7,079 bases of DNA. It comes from Ruminococcus sp. GTDB taxonomy: Bacteria > Bacillota > Clostridia > Oscillospirales > Ruminococcaceae. Position numbers and translations under genes: made by a program. Below the pieces are notes generated by a model. The model was not told where the DNA came from and did not search any database. It saw only the letters and a list, made by a program, of their open reading frames with translations. The stretch's first letter is position 1, and every line of letters begins with the position of its first letter. Location of the stretch: NCBI GenBank assembly GCA_019417865.1, contig DYCW01000180.1, forward strand, positions 1 through 7,079. Reading direction: 5' to 3'. Positions 3,879-7,079 of this stretch are shown here, piece after piece.

Positions 3879-6696
3879 AGTACAATACAAGTCTTGGGTC
3901 TATGAAGTCCCAGCCGTAGCCGTCCGTATCAATTTCAATGTGGAAATTGACGTTCGTGTAGGTCGTTTTCGCAAACTTTTCTCCCTCTTTTATCTTGTCA
4001 CCCTCAGACAAGCCACTTAGCAATTCAGCATTGGTAATCGTGACTTCGGTATCTCTGTCCGTACCGCCTGAACCGTCATACCAATACTCCACATCGTCTT
4101 TTCGCAAGGTAATTTTATTGTCATTCGTATCAACACTTTTGATTTCGCAGTCAAAAGGTGCATATAAATCAGCACCATTGTCACAATAATACTTGATGCC
4201 CTGATACAAACCGTCATTGGAACTGTTCCATTCCCACATATCGTAGCCAAATGCCTGTTTTATGCTGTAATTACGAATCGTATCGCCTGACAGCATATTG
4301 CAAAGTGTCTGATGATTTCCGTAAAGCGTTTCCGAACCGCTTTCCTTACCTGAGAGAAGCTTATAGTATTCCAGTCTTTCGTCCTTGTGGGATTGGCTTT
4401 TCAGCTTGTCCTCAATGACTTCATCAAAGGTTTTCTTTTGCTTGACATTGTAATAGAGATTACATTCTGTTTTCCAGTAATATTTTTCATAATAGCCGTA
4501 CATACAGGCATCATTGATGGAATTATTCCAGATATGCGTGTCTGTCGGACTTACAAAAAACCAAGCATCATTACCGTTCCAACCCCAGAAACTGCGGTCA
4601 TGACGGTCTGAGCCTTGCATAAAGAAAAACGTATTTGACGAATTATCAAAGTAATAAAACGGTTCACTTGTGCCGGAATACCAGCGGTGATCCATAATCA
4701 TAAAGCCTGTCAGAGCATAATCGTCATTCGGATTCAGCACCCTGTAGTCAGAATTGATACAAACATATCCCTCACTGTCAAAATACTGACTAAGTTCAGA
4801 TGTGTATGCAATTGGTTTGAAACGGTATTTATATGGCTGATTATCATAGATATAGGCATTTTGTTCGGCACGGTAATATGTACCGCTTTCCGCACATCCG
4901 CCGCCCCAGTAGTTGTACGTGGAAAGTTCTTCCCAGCGTGATTTGTTATCGTACCAGTATACAAATTCATATTCCGCATTGAAAATTTCCTCAAGCAAAT
5001 CTTCGGTATTTCCGTCAAATTTCCAATACTTTATATCGCCGGTTTCAGCATCAAAATCATAATAGTAAGCACACAGGAAAGACCACAGCTTATACACATC
5101 AAAATCGTAGACCGGATCCCAGTCATATTCGGACGAACGCCCCCAATACCAGTTATCAGGCTTGTCTTTGAGGTTACGCTTGTTTGCTCCGAACTCCGCA
5201 AGACCATTCTTCCAATCATCATTGCTGCTGACTTTCAGTATTTTCTCATTCATGTCATAAGCAAGCTTTGTGTAATACTTTTCCGCTTCCGACAAATCGT
5301 AATCCTGCGAAGCATATGTACCGAGTACGAATCCCGAACCGCCCAGAATACCTGAGAAAATCATAAGAATGAAAGCAAGCACCAGAGCGATAATGAGAAT
5401 CGGTGCTAAACAGGATAGCAGAACCCGTCTTGCTTTTGCATTGAAGATGTTCTTAACGAAGCTAAAAGCCTCTTTGAAGGCATTTTTCAGCCTATCGCTG
5501 AAAGATTGTCTTGTCTGCCTTTTCGGCTTTTTTCTGCGTTTTACCTGTTCACCTTTGCTTTTCAGCTTGTCCTCACGTTTTTGTAATCGCTGATGAGTTG
5601 TACCTTGCTTCTTTTCAAGACGGTCTTTCTTCTTTTGATTCTGCTCTTTTAGGCGATATGGCTGCATTTTAGAAACTGCATTGTCCACACCGTGATGCTT
5701 TGCAAATTCCACTACAGAAAGGAAATCATTGTTTTCATCGGAATTGACCGCTTTCTGCCAGCCGCTTGCCGCGAGCCTTTTGCCTGTGTAATTTGCCGGT
5801 TTTAGGACAAGAGGTGCAGGACGTGACAAATCAGCGATTCGCCACTGTTTGCGGAGTGTTTTTTTCTGAAACTTCTTTTCTTTTTTCAGTTTCTTTGATA
5901 CGGTCTTGAATTTTTTGGATTCAATCTTAAACTGCTTTTTACGCCTTTTGTAAAGCTGTTTATTTACCTTGACGGCGAATTTATCCGATGATTTCTTTTC
6001 TTTGAAATGCATGAATGATTTTTTACGTTCCTTGAATTTCTTCTTAACCTCTTTGAGTTCCTTGCGTGACTTTGCAAGTTTCGGCTTGTACTGTTCGCCC
6101 TTAAAAAGTTTGTATTCAGCTTTTTTGACCCTATACCGTGCCTTTTCCAGTCTGAACTGTTTTTTCTGCTTGAAGTGACTGTAAGTTCCTGAAACAGCGT
6201 CTTTTGCGATGCCCAATGTTGCAATTGTGCCACGATGGTAATCGTCAACAGCTTCCTGCCGGTACTTCTGTTTTAGCTTATATCTGACATTTCGTTCTAC
6301 CGCCTGACCTGTTTTTATTACAGCAGTTTCAGCGCCAAAAGCCGTACCCTCAGCCATATGAAGCATTGTATGGGCAGTTTTATTGACAAGTTGTGCAGAC
6401 TTTTTCAGTGCCTTTCCTTTGAATGTTTTCGGTTTCAGGCTGTCAAGAGATTTTGTGATTGACGGCTTATCACCGGTCACTCTTGTTTTGAGATAGATTG
6501 CTTTGTGAATCAGACCGTGATCTGCATATCTGTTGCTCCGTTCACCTAATCTGAGATAGGGATTGGTCTTGAATTTGCCGTTTCTGCATTGTTTACGGAC
6601 AAACTGAATCTGTAACTGCTTCTGCGATTTGCTGTATTTTCTGAGTTTCTTTTCAGCCTTTGCAAGCTGATGATGTGTTCTTTGTAAATTCGCCAT
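3877..6696 (-). CDS. Large membrane-anchored conjugation protein (CD1108-like) with degenerate M23/LytM domain
   Basis: The product has 939 residues. Residues 1-420 are extremely rich in Lys and Arg, with long helical, coiled-coil-like stretches (about 170-290 and 345-400). One strong hydrophobic span follows at about 425-455 (RRVLLSCLAPILIIALVLAF), flanked by KARR on its inner side, which predicts N-in/C-out topology. Residues 460-780 should be outside the cell and are unusually rich in Tyr, Trp, Phe and Asp. Residues about 813-939 fit the LytM/M23 peptidase fold: YQGIK at 831, ADLYAPFDCEI, an SEGDKIKEGEKFA turn, NFHIEI at 917, and DPRLVLY at the end. Active M23 enzymes have HxGxD and HxH; here these read YQGIK and NFH, so peptidase activity is unlikely. 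ICE proteins of this type follow virB4 and usually end in a cell-wall hydrolase domain. The ATG at 6696 follows GGGTG 8-9 nt upstream. Likely role (inferred): an envelope-spanning or wall-binding part of the transfer channel. Confidence 0.8.
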   Translation of the reverse strand: MANLQRTHHQLAKAEKKLRKYSKSQKQLQIQFVRKQCRNGKFKTNPYLRLGERSNRYADHGLIHKAIYLKTRVTGDKPSITKSLDSLKPKTFKGKALKKSAQLVNKTAHTMLHMAEGTAFGAETAVIKTGQAVERNVRYKLKQKYRQEAVDDYHRGTIATLGIAKDAVSGTYSHFKQKKQFRLEKARYRVKKAEYKLFKGEQYKPKLAKSRKELKEVKKKFKERKKSFMHFKEKKSSDKFAVKVNKQLYKRRKKQFKIESKKFKTVSKKLKKEKKFQKKTLRKQWRIADLSRPAPLVLKPANYTGKRLAASGWQKAVNSDENNDFLSVVEFAKHHGVDNAVSKMQPYRLKEQNQKKKDRLEKKQGTTHQRLQKREDKLKSKGEQVKRRKKPKRQTRQSFSDRLKNAFKEAFSFVKNIFNAKARRVLLSCLAPILIIALVLAFILMIFSGILGGSGFVLGTYASQDYDLSEAEKYYTKLAYDMNEKILKVSSNDDWKNGLAEFGANKRNLKDKPDNWYWGRSSEYDWDPVYDFDVYKLWSFLCAYYYDFDAETGDIKYWKFDGNTEDLLEEIFNAEYEFVYWYDNKSRWEELSTYNYWGGGCAESGTYYRAEQNAYIYDNQPYKYRFKPIAYTSELSQYFDSEGYVCINSDYRVLNPNDDYALTGFMIMDHRWYSGTSEPFYYFDNSSNTFFFMQGSDRHDRSFWGWNGNDAWFFVSPTDTHIWNNSINDACMYGYYEKYYWKTECNLYYNVKQKKTFDEVIEDKLKSQSHKDERLEYYKLLSGKESGSETLYGNHQTLCNMLSGDTIRNYSIKQAFGYDMWEWNSSNDGLYQGIKYYCDNGADLYAPFDCEIKSVDTNDNKITLRKDDVEYWYDGSGGTDRDTEVTITNAELLSGLSEGDKIKEGEKFAKTTYTNVNFHIEIDTDGYGWDFIDPRLVLY

Positions 6697-6707
6697 AGCG
6701 ATTCACC

Positions 6708-7004
6708 CTATTTCAACTGCTGTTCCAACGGTTTTGTAGTCAGTAGGCTATACATCACGGTATCGGTGGGGAAATTATCCGTAAACGGCAGAATAATTTT
6801 GTCATAACGGATAAGACCTTCGCCCGGTCCGCTGTTGGTGACGTACTCCATTTGCTGTGGACTGATATGAAGCTTTTCCGCAAGAATATCCCTATCACCG
6901 GCAGCCTGATTGAGCATATACACAAAGTCAGAATTATCGAAGATATTTTCGACTTCTGCACTTGACAGTAAGTCCTTGACGTTCTGCGTAATACCTGTCG
7001 GAAC
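6708..7004 (-). pseudogene. C-terminal fragment of VirB4/TraE-type conjugation ATPase, interrupted by an insertion
   Basis: VirB4-family ATPases power type IV secretion and conjugation at the inner face of the membrane. Only the last 98 codons are visible. They carry family C-terminal signatures: VPTGITQNV at the broken edge, then NSDFVYMLNQA, a GPGEGLI segment and the terminal ILPFTDNFPTDT...SLLTTKP. The family usually has about 600-800 residues, so most of the protein, including the Walker A region, is missing here. Directly upstream of the GTT codon at 7004 the frame reads TGA (7005-7007), and further in-frame stops follow within the next few codons, so the break is a sequence junction and not a window edge. 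The TAG stop at 6708-6710 lies 11 nt before the start of the next gene, consistent with one operon. Family assignment is strong; that it is broken is seen directly; that an insertion caused it is inferred. Confidence 0.85.
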
Positions 7005-7079
7005 TCAATGTCATTAACTTAACGCTAGCCAAGCGAGGCGAAATTTGCTAGAATAAAGAAGGGTGAAGAAAATGAAAGC
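7005..7079 (+). mobile_element. Left end of a probable insertion element inside virB4 (partial)
   Basis: The sequence changes character at about 7004/7005, where the VirB4 reading frame ends abruptly. The 75 bases to the window edge show no VirB4 coding in any obvious frame. They include a small inverted repeat, CTAGC (7025-7029) with GCTAG (7047-7051). An AAGAAGGGTGAAG purine stretch then precedes ATGAAAGC, so a plus-strand gene, plausibly a transposase, may start at 7072. This orientation is opposite to all other genes in the window. The outermost bases, roughly CTCAATGTCATTAACTTAACG, could hold the terminal repeat. The other end of the element and any target duplication are outside the window, and I cannot name the family. 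A rearrangement or assembly join would look the same from one side. Confidence 0.5.

Noticed and set aside
7019..7054. Promoter in the insertion end (TAGAAT as a -10 box).
   Set aside because: No -35 box lies at a suitable distance; the nearest TTAACG is too far upstream.
7005..7079. Group II intron end in virB4.
   Set aside because: No GTGYG start or other intron end signature is visible at the junction, and the possible gene start comes only about 67 bases in, which fits an insertion sequence better.

Overview
The window looks like part of the conjugation module of an integrative and conjugative element (ICE) from a low-to-moderate GC gut Firmicute, most likely a Clostridia/Ruminococcus-like host. 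The host assignment is inferred from gene families and gene order, not from a marker gene. All confident genes lie on the minus strand and are packed head to tail with 4-14 nt overlaps or gaps of about 5-11 nt, so they read as one operon transcribed from high to low coordinates.

In transcription order, the right end (6708-7004) holds only the last 98 codons of a VirB4/TraE-type conjugation ATPase. At about 7004/7005 its reading frame stops matching the family and meets stop codons. The remaining 75 bases (7005-7079) look like the outer end of an insertion, with a possible plus-strand gene starting at 7072. Next is a 939-residue membrane-anchored protein (3877-6696): a very basic cytoplasmic N-terminal half, one membrane span, an aromatic-rich outer region and a C-terminal M23/LytM-like domain that has lost three of its four zinc ligands. 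It is followed by a small DUF4315 coiled-coil protein and a DUF4366 (CD1107-type) surface protein with a signal peptide and a C-terminal membrane anchor. VirB4, this large protein, DUF4315 and DUF4366 form a recurrent block in Clostridia ICEs.

The lower-coordinate half is an accessory cassette attached to that block without a break. It contains a C5-cytosine DNA methyltransferase whose start overlaps the DUF4366 stop (ATGA), a PP-loop PAPS-reductase-like protein, a 32-residue DUF3789 membrane peptide, and a fibronectin type III-like protein. The last of these appears to be cut from its N-terminal signal/membrane segment by an in-frame TAG. The first 86 bases hold only a 13-codon minus-strand ORF and a possible start running off the edge.

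Working model (inference): the transfer genes build the cell-envelope part of a conjugation channel, while the co-transcribed methyltransferase and PP-loop enzyme modify or protect the element DNA. Because virB4 is interrupted, this copy is probably defective for self-transfer unless the insertion is precisely lost or complemented.
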